A stretch of DNA of 64,000 bases from an uncultured Lachnospiraceae bacterium. GTDB taxonomy: Bacteria > Bacillota > Clostridia > Lachnospirales > Lachnospiraceae. The notes under the pieces were generated by a model. The model had not been told where the DNA came from, did no database searches, and was given only the letters and a program-made list of their open reading frames with translations. The number at the start of each line of letters is the position of its first letter. Positions within the stretch are counted from its first letter, which is position 1. The DNA lies in contig URMK01000025.1 of the NCBI GenBank assembly GCA_900548905.1, forward strand, positions 1-64,000. Reading direction: 5' to 3'. This document shows positions 53,160 through 61,993 of the stretch, piece after piece. The translations under genes were made by a program, and so were the position numbers.

Positions 53160-53176
53160 GACTCCCACCCTATTTC

Positions 53177-53203
53177 AAAAGTGTTTCATATTGTAACACT
53201 TTT
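53177..53203. promoter_or_regulatory. Operator-like dyad before the kinase gene
   Basis: AAAAGTGTT-N9-AACACTTTT is a perfect 9-bp inverted repeat. Its central 17 bp (53182-53198) agree at 14 of 17 positions with the dyad at 53365-53381. The site lies 18 nt upstream of the kinase start codon. Confidence 0.65.
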
Positions 53204-53361
53204 GTTTTATTTTCATTTTTCTACACTTCCATTGTTTATGGAGTATTTTGTATATTTTATATAAATTAAATGATTATCTTGCTATGTTTTTATCTAATTT
53301 ACACTTAGTCTAGCAATTTACTTTCGTTTTATCAACGAAACAAAAGGCAAATAAATGAATT

Positions 53362-53384
53362 AAGTGTTTTAAATTGAAACATTT
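53362..53384. promoter_or_regulatory. Operator-like dyad before the PrpR-like gene
   Basis: TGTTTTAAATTGAAACA (53365-53381) is a dyad with one G-T pair and matches the site upstream of the kinase. It lies about 52 nt before the regulator's start codon, fitting autoregulation. The rest of the 276-bp gap is AT-rich with no certain promoter; I see no -24/-12 sigma-54 pair. Confidence 0.6.
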
Positions 53385-53435
53385 ACCAGAATAATTATCT
53401 ATAGTTCTGTAGTAATATTGTAAGGAGGAAACGAG

Positions 53436-55232
53436 ATGAAGAAGATAAAAATACTTGGGATTGCCCCATTTGAAAGTATGAGCGCCCTCTTGCTGCAGGC
53501 AGGCTCTAAAAGAAATGACATCACACTCACCGTTTATACAGGAGATTTGGAGGCAGGAGCTGCTATCGCCTCCCGGTATACCAGAAATGATTTTGATTTT
53601 ATCGTCTCACGCGGAGGAACTGCTCAGCTGATCCGCCAGGTAAGCAGCATACCGGTAATCGAGATTACTATCTCCCTTTATGATTTGCTCCGCTGCATCC
53701 AACTGGCTCAAAGTGCCTCTAACCATTATGCCCTTATCGGTTTTCCCAACATCACTAAAAATACACATTTCATCAATACCCTGCTGAACTATAAAATGGA
53801 TATTTATACCATCCACAACCAGAAAGAAGCGGAAAAAGTGCTTAAAGATATCGCTTCCTCCGACATTGATGTTATTTTAAGCGACTCCATCAGCAATTCT
53901 CTTGCAAAATCCTATCATTTCCGTTCCATATTGATCACTTCCGGGACAGAAAGTATTGATGCCACATTTGAACAGGTGGTTTCTTACGGAAATATGTATA
54001 AAGAAACGCTTCACCAGTGCAAAATGTACCGGTGTCTCCTGGAAACGCATCCTTTTGATGTCTATGTATTCAGTACGGAGGGAGAGATGGTTTATCATTC
54101 CAGAGATGATTTATATTCCAAAGTACTTACGGATATTATGGCAGGACTGGTTCCCTCGGTAATAAAAGACGGGCAGAAAAAGGTATACCGAAAATATTCC
54201 GGTATTCTTGCTTCTATTTCAGGGTCCCTGAAGAAAATAGATGAAGAAGATATCATTCAGTTTTACGTAAATTTCAGAAAGGTTCCCCTTTCCCTTTTGA
54301 AAAACGGCCTTCATTATCTTGATAAAGAGGAGTTATTGAATAACCCGGAAAATTTCTATCTTAATACGGCTCCCCAGCAATTTATAGAAAGCCTGACGAA
54401 TGAAGCGCTCCGCACCCGTTCTCCTCTGTTTATCCTTGCTGAAAGGGGAATGGATAAACAACATTTTGCAGAGATGCTGTATCTGCAAAGCAGTGACCAG
54501 AATAATCCCCTGGCCCTGATAGACTGCTCCCGCCTGCTGTGCGGAAAAAACTGGGATTACTTAATGCAGGATATGAACTCCCCTTTAAGCGATACCGGCA
54601 CCACCATCTATATACGGAATATAGATTTACTTCCGGAAACACATTTTCAGGAGCTTATATATACCATAAAGGATACGGGGCTTCATAAACGCAACCGCAT
54701 CCTTTTCGAATTGTCCCATAAGGAAAACACCCCTTATCCGGACCGTTTTATCCTCACAAAAAATATACTGAATTGTATTACAATAGAAATCCCGCCTTTA
54801 CGGGAAACAAAGGAATATATTCCTCATATGGCAGGTCTTTTCATCGGCGCATTTAATGTGGATTTCGGTAAGGAAATCGCAGGTTTCGAACCGGAAGCCC
54901 TTAAAATGCTTCAGGAGTTCGACTGGCCGTTTAATTATGCCCAACTGCGAAGAGTAATTACACGTCTGGGCAATATCACCGACGATCCTTATGTAAAAAG
55001 CGCCGATGTCAGCAAAATACTGATAGCCGAGGAAAAGGAAGCAAGACTGCAGATACTTGTTCCGGACACGCCGTCCAAACAGCATACCCATATGAACCTG
55101 CACCGCACGCTGGAAGAAATAAACCGGGAAATAGTGGAACTTGTTGTAAAAGAGGAAGGCGGTAATCAAAGTGCCGCCGCAAGGAGACTCGGAATAAGCC
55201 GAACCACCCTATGGCGTATATTAAAGCTATAA
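53436..55232 (+). CDS. PrpR-like regulator with degenerate AAA+ domain
   Basis: The 598-aa regulator has an N-terminal PrpR_N sensor domain (about 10-190; SRYTRNDFDFIVSRGGTAQL), a PAS-like middle, an AAA+-type domain (about 310-530) and a C-terminal Fis-type helix-turn-helix (NQSAAARRLGISRTTLWRIL). The AAA+ part is eroded: the Walker A position reads FILAERGMDKQHFAEML without the GxxGxGK loop, the Walker B region reads TTIYIRNIDLLP, and the GAFTGA loop for sigma-54 contact is absent. It probably binds DNA and a ligand but cannot drive sigma-54 polymerase. It is divergent from the acid-sugar operon and has AAGGAGG before the ATG. Confidence 0.87.
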   Translation: MKKIKILGIAPFESMSALLLQAGSKRNDITLTVYTGDLEAGAAIASRYTRNDFDFIVSRGGTAQLIRQVSSIPVIEITISLYDLLRCIQLAQSASNHYALIGFPNITKNTHFINTLLNYKMDIYTIHNQKEAEKVLKDIASSDIDVILSDSISNSLAKSYHFRSILITSGTESIDATFEQVVSYGNMYKETLHQCKMYRCLLETHPFDVYVFSTEGEMVYHSRDDLYSKVLTDIMAGLVPSVIKDGQKKVYRKYSGILASISGSLKKIDEEDIIQFYVNFRKVPLSLLKNGLHYLDKEELLNNPENFYLNTAPQQFIESLTNEALRTRSPLFILAERGMDKQHFAEMLYLQSSDQNNPLALIDCSRLLCGKNWDYLMQDMNSPLSDTGTTIYIRNIDLLPETHFQELIYTIKDTGLHKRNRILFELSHKENTPYPDRFILTKNILNCITIEIPPLRETKEYIPHMAGLFIGAFNVDFGKEIAGFEPEALKMLQEFDWPFNYAQLRRVITRLGNITDDPYVKSADVSKILIAEEKEARLQILVPDTPSKQHTHMNLHRTLEEINREIVELVVKEEGGNQSAAARRLGISRTTLWRILKL

Positions 55233-55269
55233 ATGTAAGGATCCCTTTTTCCCGGCCCCCTCTTCCTGC

Positions 55270-56661
55270 CTATCCCAACCGGTTTTCCTCGCAAAAGGAA
55301 CGGATATCAAATACCACCAGAATACACGCCAGTACCGCTGTCAGGGAATTGCTTGCCATCATGACAATACCCACGCTTTCACTTCCCAGGGTAGTGAAAT
55401 GCTGAAGCAGCCATAACAGCAGGATACGGAACAAAAACAGTCTGCAGACATTAATAACCAATATTTTCTTTGTTTTTCCCAAACCATACATAAATGCCAT
55501 TACCGAGGCGCCTATCCCCCAGGGAATGATGGTTCCCAACGCATCGTATCGGAATATATTACGAATAATATCCCTGAATTCCACTTGCAGGCCATTGGAC
55601 GAACTGGCATAAAGATAGCTCAGCGAGTTAATGGAAAGCAGGCTGATTATCAGTCCCGCACTGCCAAATACCAAATTAATAACAAAAACTTTTTTAAGAG
55701 CCTCCAGCGCTCTTTCCGGTTTTCCGGCTCCCAGATTCTGACTGATTATCGCCGCACAGCCTTCCTGATATCCGCTTTGGGCGTTGGAAAAAATCCCTGT
55801 CAAGTTATTGCAGATTCCCAACGCTCCCACCGTAAGAGTGCCATATGCGCTGCACATGGAATTTACGATAACTTTTCCTGCGGAAAAGGCCACTTTTTCC
55901 ACGATCAGCGGAAAGGAAATTTTCAGCATGGGAGCCACTGTTTTCGGATGCAGACAGATGCTCTTTACAGAAAATTGGAAGGAGCTGTCCTTTTTCCGTA
56001 TATGCCGCAGTCCCATGAGCATCAGTAAAGCCTGGGAAGCCACACTGGCTATAGCAATCATCGTTATTCCGCTTTCAAGGACATACACAAAAAAAGCGGT
56101 AAAAGCCAACTTGATAACAATTACTATCATATTGAGACGGAATATACGTTTCGTATTTCCTCTCGCCCGTTCCACGGCAATATAAGCATTATTAAAGAAG
56201 GCTATGGCCAGCCCTGCCAGTTCGATATTAAAATAAGTACTGCCTGCCGCAATCAATTCTACCGGTGTCCGGGCCGCCTTAAGAAGCTTTTCTGTAAAAG
56301 GAATGCCGGAAAGCAGAATCATATCCAAAAGCCCAACCATGGCAAACAGGGTGCTCACACGCCGTTTCACAAGTGCGTAGTCACCCGCCCCGTATGCCTC
56401 GCTTATTTTCAGGCTGCTGCCCATGGAAAGCCCCATTCCGACGGCCGATACTGTAATAGTAATCTGGGAAAGATAGGCTACCGCACTGACAGCCTCCGCA
56501 TTAATATGGGATGCCATCAGAGAGTCCAGCATCTTGTATAATGTATTCAGGGCCTGATAAAATGCAAGAGGGGTTCCTGTCCGCAGAAGGACCTTCCCCA
56601 TATTCTCCTGTAAAGCATAGCTTCGGTAAGCTTCATCCGGATCCGCAGACGCCCTTTTCAT
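55270..56661 (-). CDS. MATE-family efflux transporter
   Basis: The 463-aa protein has 12 predicted helices in two similar halves, as in MATE exporters, with a charged N-terminus and typical repeat-start segments (LLRTGTPLAFYQALNTLYKM and PMLKISFPLIVEKVAF). MATE proteins export drugs or metabolites with Na+ or H+. It overlaps the upstream glycosidase gene by 4 nt, so the two are translated together, which is unusual for a drug pump and could mean export of a sugar-linked compound. Its stop lies 37 nt from the stop of the convergent regulator. Confidence 0.87.
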   Translation of the reverse strand: MKRASADPDEAYRSYALQENMGKVLLRTGTPLAFYQALNTLYKMLDSLMASHINAEAVSAVAYLSQITITVSAVGMGLSMGSSLKISEAYGAGDYALVKRRVSTLFAMVGLLDMILLSGIPFTEKLLKAARTPVELIAAGSTYFNIELAGLAIAFFNNAYIAVERARGNTKRIFRLNMIVIVIKLAFTAFFVYVLESGITMIAIASVASQALLMLMGLRHIRKKDSSFQFSVKSICLHPKTVAPMLKISFPLIVEKVAFSAGKVIVNSMCSAYGTLTVGALGICNNLTGIFSNAQSGYQEGCAAIISQNLGAGKPERALEALKKVFVINLVFGSAGLIISLLSINSLSYLYASSSNGLQVEFRDIIRNIFRYDALGTIIPWGIGASVMAFMYGLGKTKKILVINVCRLFLFRILLLWLLQHFTTLGSESVGIVMMASNSLTAVLACILVVFDIRSFCEENRLG

Positions 56662-58724
56662 AAGACTGCCTCAAGCCGCCCAAGGCCGTCACAGGCTGCT
56701 TTCTCCGTTCCATCCACAGTAACCGTCAGCCTGCCGCTGTCCTTTTCCAGGCAGATTCTTATCCGATGTCCCTGTATGGAAAGGTTGGAAAGGCAGAAAT
56801 ATTTCAGCCCGATAGCTAATGGCTCCACAATGATTTTTCCGGGTAAAACAGATACTCCGGCAATATACCTCACCACCAGATCAATATAATACGAATGACT
56901 GTAATCCACATCATCGCTGATGCATTCTCCCGTCATGCTATTATAATGCTCCACAAGGTAAGGAGTCTGACCATCCCCTCCATAATAATGGAGCCTGGTA
57001 TATTTCAAAAAGTACCTGGCAAATTCCTTATCCCAAACATGCCCTTGTGCAAGGCTTTCCCTCCCTATCCCATCCAATATAATACTGTTTGCATAAGGCC
57101 AGGCCGGCCCATTCCAGATGCAGCCGTTCCTTCCTTTAAAGAACTGCCCCATCCAGCCGCCTTCCGGTGTGAATACCGGACAGTTTTTACTCACGGAAGG
57201 GAATGGACAGCCTGTATCAAATTCCTCCGAAAACAAGGTTTCCAGACATTTACGGTGGTTTTCCCCCGTTATCCCTGCAAAAAAAGGGAAGGCTCCCACA
57301 ATATTTTTAACAAAAGCTTTTTCATCGGTTCGGTAATGAAGATCATAAAAAAATCCGCTTTCTTCATCCCACATTTTATCCAATATCTCATTTTTTATCT
57401 GTTCCGCTTCCTTCCGATACTTGCCTTCCTCCGGATCCTGGCAGCTTCTGCAAAGATAAGCCGTTCCCAGAGTATTCAGATAATGATATACATTCCTGTC
57501 CACACGTTTTAACGGCGTAAATTGCTTTTCATCACGGCAGTTAAGGGGAAAGCCATGAAAATACCAATAGCTAGGCTGGTATTCCATTCCGGTAAGCTGG
57601 TGGACATATTGGATGAGCAGAGAATCCGACTCATTGCCATACACTTTTTTCCAGGCATCCACTTGTTTTTTCATTACAGGAAGCGCTTCCCTGGCAAACG
57701 CTTTATCCTGGCTTACCAGAAAATACTGCCAGACAGACCAGCTGAAAAAATTAGCATAGGGATTCCCTGTCCAATTCACTTTGGCACAACGGAATTCCCC
57801 ATTTTCATCCTGGTTCTCCCGCATGGTATGCAGAATGGAACTTCCAAATTCCTTCTCCTGATACCAACGTAAATCCAGCATATGCATGGGTACACTCAAA
57901 GGAATCAGTTTAGAAAATTCCCAGCCTTCCGGCATATAGGGTGTTTTACTCATTTTATGGGAACGGCCCTCACAAAAATACCGCTCTTTTAGATTACCGG
58001 TGCCGGGTTCCATCATATTATGACGGAAAATAAACCAACGATATGCCCATGTTTTATCGATCATGGGATTATCCGATTCAAATTCCGGAACCTTGTCAAA
58101 CCATGTCTGATACTCCTTTCTATGGATATCCAGACCTGCTTTGCCACACCGGAACTTCTTTTTAATTTCCCTGCATACAGCTTCTATCCGTTCAGTTTCT
58201 TCTTCCAGACAGACCTGCGCCGCCACACAAAGCTCCAGCTTTTCCCCCGGAGAAACGATCCATTCCCTCTTGTTCAGCCTTTCCCCGTTGCAGAAATAAA
58301 CGGCCGTCAGCGTTTTCCCGTAAGTGGTTGGAAACCGCCCATCCTCCGTACCCGGCTCGAAAGTGACGCAATAAGAGCCGTCTCCGGTATTTTCCCACGT
58401 CATGCAGGATACTGCTGTATCATACAAGGTTATGAACTTCTCCTCTTTCAGACTTACCCCTTCCGTTTCAAAAATCATACTAATATGGCTGGGCTTCCAT
58501 GTTATTATGGCTCCCTCATACTCTTTGACAACAGAACAACCCACCCGGAAAAGAGATGGAATATTTATTTTATGTATAAAATCTATCCGACCGGAAAATC
58601 CCGGTTCCACATCCAGATAATCCGCCCAGAGCCGGAGCCCGCTTGCGTTCATTAACACTTTTTCCGGATTCGTACGCAGCCTTCGTCTCCTTCCCTCCAG
58701 TATCTTATCAATTACCATAGCCAT
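56658..58724 (-). CDS. GH63-like (MGH1-like) alpha/alpha-barrel glycosidase
   Basis: The 688-aa protein has an N-terminal beta domain (to about residue 190) and an alpha/alpha six-hairpin barrel (about 210-610) like the GH63/mannosylglycerate-hydrolase group. Typical barrel motifs are KTPYMPEGWEFSKLIPLSVP, GCIWNGPAWPYANSIILDG and ECISDDVDYSHSYYIDLVVR. A C-terminal beta end follows. The acidic residues in these stretches are candidates for the catalytic pair of an inverting enzyme. No signal peptide. GGAGG lies before the ATG. It may be an alpha-glucosidase, trehalase-like or rhamnosidase-like enzyme; the exact activity cannot be told. It is coupled with the MATE gene downstream. Confidence 0.78.
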   Translation of the reverse strand: MAMVIDKILEGRRRRLRTNPEKVLMNASGLRLWADYLDVEPGFSGRIDFIHKINIPSLFRVGCSVVKEYEGAIITWKPSHISMIFETEGVSLKEEKFITLYDTAVSCMTWENTGDGSYCVTFEPGTEDGRFPTTYGKTLTAVYFCNGERLNKREWIVSPGEKLELCVAAQVCLEEETERIEAVCREIKKKFRCGKAGLDIHRKEYQTWFDKVPEFESDNPMIDKTWAYRWFIFRHNMMEPGTGNLKERYFCEGRSHKMSKTPYMPEGWEFSKLIPLSVPMHMLDLRWYQEKEFGSSILHTMRENQDENGEFRCAKVNWTGNPYANFFSWSVWQYFLVSQDKAFAREALPVMKKQVDAWKKVYGNESDSLLIQYVHQLTGMEYQPSYWYFHGFPLNCRDEKQFTPLKRVDRNVYHYLNTLGTAYLCRSCQDPEEGKYRKEAEQIKNEILDKMWDEESGFFYDLHYRTDEKAFVKNIVGAFPFFAGITGENHRKCLETLFSEEFDTGCPFPSVSKNCPVFTPEGGWMGQFFKGRNGCIWNGPAWPYANSIILDGIGRESLAQGHVWDKEFARYFLKYTRLHYYGGDGQTPYLVEHYNSMTGECISDDVDYSHSYYIDLVVRYIAGVSVLPGKIIVEPLAIGLKYFCLSNLSIQGHRIRICLEKDSGRLTVTVDGTEKAACDGLGRLEAVL

Positions 58725-58825
58725 CCCGTTTACCTCCTCCCTTTTTTGTAACCATACCGCAGGGGTTAAAAATTGGCAAGGAAACAGCAGGGCTGACCAG
58801 TTGCAAAATTAAACAATATGCGCCA

Positions 58826-59581
58826 TTATTCGTTGATCCCAACTAGCCAGTCCAAAACATTAATCCGGCGGATGCCATCATAATCCGCTTCCGGATCTTC
58901 ATCAAGCGTCAATATAAGTTTAGGATAGTGATCCGTTATTTTTTGAAGAGGCGCCAGTTCTCTTTTTAAAGTTGTTTCATCCCTTACGGATGCCGCGACC
59001 TGGTAATAAACTGTCTTTTTAGGTTCCATGGTTACAAAATCGACTTCCAAATCATCAATTTTACCCACATAAACCTCATAGCCTCTTCGAAGAAGTTCCA
59101 GATATACTACATTCTCAAGTATATGGCCCACATCGGTGGAACGGGAACCAAGCAGCATATATCTCATACCAATATCTACTACATAATACTTTTCAAGAGT
59201 TTTCAGATATTGCTTTCCTTTCACATTGTATCTTTTCGCCTGATAGATAATAAAGCTTTCCATAAGCGCCCGTAAATATTTCTCTACTGTTTTTACATCA
59301 ATTTTTCTACCGTCCGAAGTCATCGTGTCAGCTATTTTTTAGAGGAGAGCGGACTTCCTATATTGTCGAAAACAAATCTTGTAACACTTTCCAGCATCAT
59401 TGTATCTGAAATTTTATGCCTCCCCGGTAACTCCCTGTTCTCTCAAATAATCCTGATAGATTTCCATTATTGTTGACTTTCCGCATCGACGGATTCCGGT
59501 AACTACCTTAATAAGCTTTTTATCCCTGAAAGCAATGAGCTTATCCAGATATTCTTTTCTTTCAATTCTTTGAACAGACAT
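58826..59581 (-). pseudogene. Broken AAA ATPase / DUF4143 gene
   Basis: Two fragments of one gene are visible. The 5' part (from ATG at 59581 with a strong AAGGAGG site) encodes MSVQRIERKEYLDKLI and the Walker A motif VVTGIRRCGKSTIM, then stops after about 55 residues. The 3' part (58826-59323) encodes the C-terminal DUF4143 domain. Between them a reading frame with LESVTRFVFDNIGSPLSSKK joins the 3' part after one extra base, in a run of A that has lost one A. Intact members have about 400 aa, so some 180 residues of the ATPase core are also deleted. Such proteins are common in anaerobes and have no firm function. Confidence 0.85.
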
Positions 59582-59641
59582 AATGACCTCCTTATATTTG
59601 TTTATTACGCTATATTCCCAAAAAGATCCAAATATCAATAT

Positions 59642-59782
59642 TTATTGGAATGTAATACAAAAACTTTTATAATTCGACATGTCTGCCATAAACTTCGCAT
59701 ATATCAAATGTGTCATTAACGGACGGTTACCGTTTCCATACGCATCCACAACAGAATACTTCCGGCAGTATCCCCACCAATC
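59642..59782 (-). pseudogene. Possible remnant of an unrecognised gene
   Basis: A 46-codon frame without a start reads DWWGYCRKYSVVDAYGNG and continues into NRPLMTHLIYAKFMADMS before a stop. It looks more protein-like than the other frames here, but it is preceded by a stop and has no ribosome site. It lies between the DUF4143 pseudogene and the MoxR gene and may be a decayed fragment. I cannot name the family. Confidence 0.25.
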
Positions 59783-59921
59783 CTATCCAACATTTCCCCT
59801 CTTTATCCATTTACATCCGCTCCCGTCCCTGATATGGTATAAGTAGAATATCTGTTCGGCGCAGAATACAAATCGTCCGTCACCCTATTATCATATACTC
59901 TCGGAAAAGGAGGTTTTCCTC

Positions 59922-60860
59922 ATGCCCCAGTCCCAGGCCCTGCAGCAAATCATTTCCAACATGGAAACCGTTATTATAGGAAAACGGGAGGTGATAGAGC
60001 TTGCTCTCATCACCCTGCTTTCGGACGGCCATCTTCTTCTGGAGGATGTACCGGGAGTGGGTAAAACCACTCTGGGGAAGGCCCTGGCCCAATCCATCCG
60101 CTGCAGCTTTGCCCGCATACAGTTCACTCCCGATACCCTTCCGTCAGATGTGACCGGCATGTCCGTTTACCAGATGCAGACCGGTGAATTCCGTTTTATG
60201 CCCGGAGTGGTCATGAACGATATCCTGCTGGCTGATGAAATCAACCGGACCTCCCCGAAGACACAGGCCAGCCTGCTGGAAGCCATGGAAGAAAGACAGA
60301 TTACCGCAGACGGAAAAACATATCCGCTTCCGGAGCTGTTTATGGTCATCGCCACCCAGAACCCGATCGAACAGCTGGGTACCTACCGGCTGCCGGAAGC
60401 CCAGCTGGACCGTTTCCTGATGAAGGTTTCCATGGGCTATCCCGAAAAAGAAAAAGAAGAAGCCGATATCGTCCGCCGCGCCCTGAACGGAGAGACGGTA
60501 AAACAGCTTTCTCCCGTTACCACAAGGGACGCGGTTGCCGCTATGAAAAAAGAACTCCGGGAGGTCCGGGTGCATGACGATATTATGAGCTATGCCGTGG
60601 AAATCGCCCGGAATACGAGAAAAAGCAGATATCTTACCCTGGGCGCCAGCCCAAGGGCCGCTATAGCCCTGGTGCGGGCAGCCAGAAGCCGGGCCTATCT
60701 GGAAGGCCGCAGCTTCGCCACGCCTGAAGATGTGGCCGCCCTGGCACCACCGGTACTGCTCCACCGCCTGATTCTTTCCGCCCAGGCGCGTCTGGAAGGG
60801 AAAAAAGAAAAGGATGTGCTGCAGGAAGCCATGCGTGCGGCAAAAGTACCCGTATTATGA
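59922..60860 (+). CDS. MoxR-family AAA ATPase
   Basis: The 312-aa ATPase has Walker A in LLEDVPGVGKTTLGKAL near residue 40, Walker B and flank ILLADEINRTSPKTQASLLE near residue 102, and sensor region FMVIATQNPIEQLGTYRLPE. A helical lid domain follows (about 230-312). MoxR ATPases act as chaperones that mature or assemble protein complexes and typically work with a DUF58 protein encoded next to them, as here. AAAAGGAGG lies before the ATG. It overlaps the DUF58 gene by 4 nt. Confidence 0.95.
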   Translation: MPQSQALQQIISNMETVIIGKREVIELALITLLSDGHLLLEDVPGVGKTTLGKALAQSIRCSFARIQFTPDTLPSDVTGMSVYQMQTGEFRFMPGVVMNDILLADEINRTSPKTQASLLEAMEERQITADGKTYPLPELFMVIATQNPIEQLGTYRLPEAQLDRFLMKVSMGYPEKEKEEADIVRRALNGETVKQLSPVTTRDAVAAMKKELREVRVHDDIMSYAVEIARNTRKSRYLTLGASPRAAIALVRAARSRAYLEGRSFATPEDVAALAPPVLLHRLILSAQARLEGKKEKDVLQEAMRAAKVPVL

Positions 60861-61993
60861 AAGAAAAGAAAAAGAAGGAAAAACGGCTGAAAAACCGATG
60901 GGGCAAGCTCCTTTATCTTCTTTTCCTCATCAGCTCCACAATACTGGTAAGCTGCCGGGGCGGGAATATTTCCTACCTGCTTTTTTATTTCGCCCTTTTG
61001 CTGCCGGCGCTGGCTTTCCTCTATTCCCTGTATGTGTTCTATCGGTTTAAAATCGTACAGGATGTCTCCCGTGTTGTCGTAAAAGCGCAGGAAGTCCCTT
61101 ATCGTCTTTTGCTGGCAAACGAAGATTTTCTTCCCTTTACCCATATCAGGCTTCACTTTTTTTCCGATATGGTTCGTATGGAGCCTGCGGATCCGGGTGT
61201 CATATCCCTGCTTCCCCATGAGGAAATCCGGGTGGATACCAAAATGTACTGCAAATACAGGGGGACCTATCCCGTTGGCGTGAAAAGTGTGGAGGTCACG
61301 GATTTCCTGGGACTTTTTACAATCCGCTACCCGATGATGTCCCAAATCCGACTGACAGCAAGGCCCCGCATCATCCCTTTGGAACAGCTGAAAATCGTCC
61401 TCCAGGAACAGGATCCAAAAACCTCCCTGTTCCCGGTATCCCGGCTCCAGGATCTGCCCGATTATGAACTTCGCTCCTATCTTCCCGGGGATTCCAGGAA
61501 ATACATTCACTGGAAAAATTCCGCACGGGCCGGAGAGCTTCTGGTTCGCAAACAGATGCCGGAGGAACTGTTTGAAACGATCCTTTTTATGGATTTGACC
61601 CCGCAGGGAGGGGGCATGGGAGCGAAGCACCCCATGGAAGAAGTACGTTCCATGGAAGATAATATTATCGAAACCGCGCTGTCCTTCGTCCATGATTATT
61701 ATCTGAAGAATATTCCCATCCGGGTTTTATTTATGGAGGATTCCCTCCGGGAAATTCTGGTGGATGAAAGCACCGGGTTTGAGCCGTTTTATGACAAATG
61801 CTCAGAGCTTTCTTTTGTATCCCCTTATCCTCTGGAAAAAGTATGGGACAGCTTCCTTTCCTCGTCCGGCGGTCCCAATGCCTATATTCTGGTGACTGCC
61901 GCCGTTACGGATGCCCTGGCCTGCAGTGTGGCGGAAAAACAGGTGGCAGGAAATGAAGTCCTGCTTGTCAATGTGGGAGAGCTTTCTTTATGA
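60857..61993 (+). CDS. DUF58 membrane protein
   Basis: The 378-aa protein has two membrane helices near the N-terminus (about 18-55) and then a beta-rich part. The DUF58 core is RSYLPGDSRKYIHWKNSARAGELLVRK near residue 205, the most conserved stretch, leading into a VWA-like domain. It is the usual partner of MoxR ATPases. Start and stop overlap both neighbours by 4 nt (ATGA), so the three genes are one translationally coupled unit. Confidence 0.92.
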   Translation: MKEKKKKEKRLKNRWGKLLYLLFLISSTILVSCRGGNISYLLFYFALLLPALAFLYSLYVFYRFKIVQDVSRVVVKAQEVPYRLLLANEDFLPFTHIRLHFFSDMVRMEPADPGVISLLPHEEIRVDTKMYCKYRGTYPVGVKSVEVTDFLGLFTIRYPMMSQIRLTARPRIIPLEQLKIVLQEQDPKTSLFPVSRLQDLPDYELRSYLPGDSRKYIHWKNSARAGELLVRKQMPEELFETILFMDLTPQGGGMGAKHPMEEVRSMEDNIIETALSFVHDYYLKNIPIRVLFMEDSLREILVDESTGFEPFYDKCSELSFVSPYPLEKVWDSFLSSSGGPNAYILVTAAVTDALACSVAEKQVAGNEVLLVNVGELSL

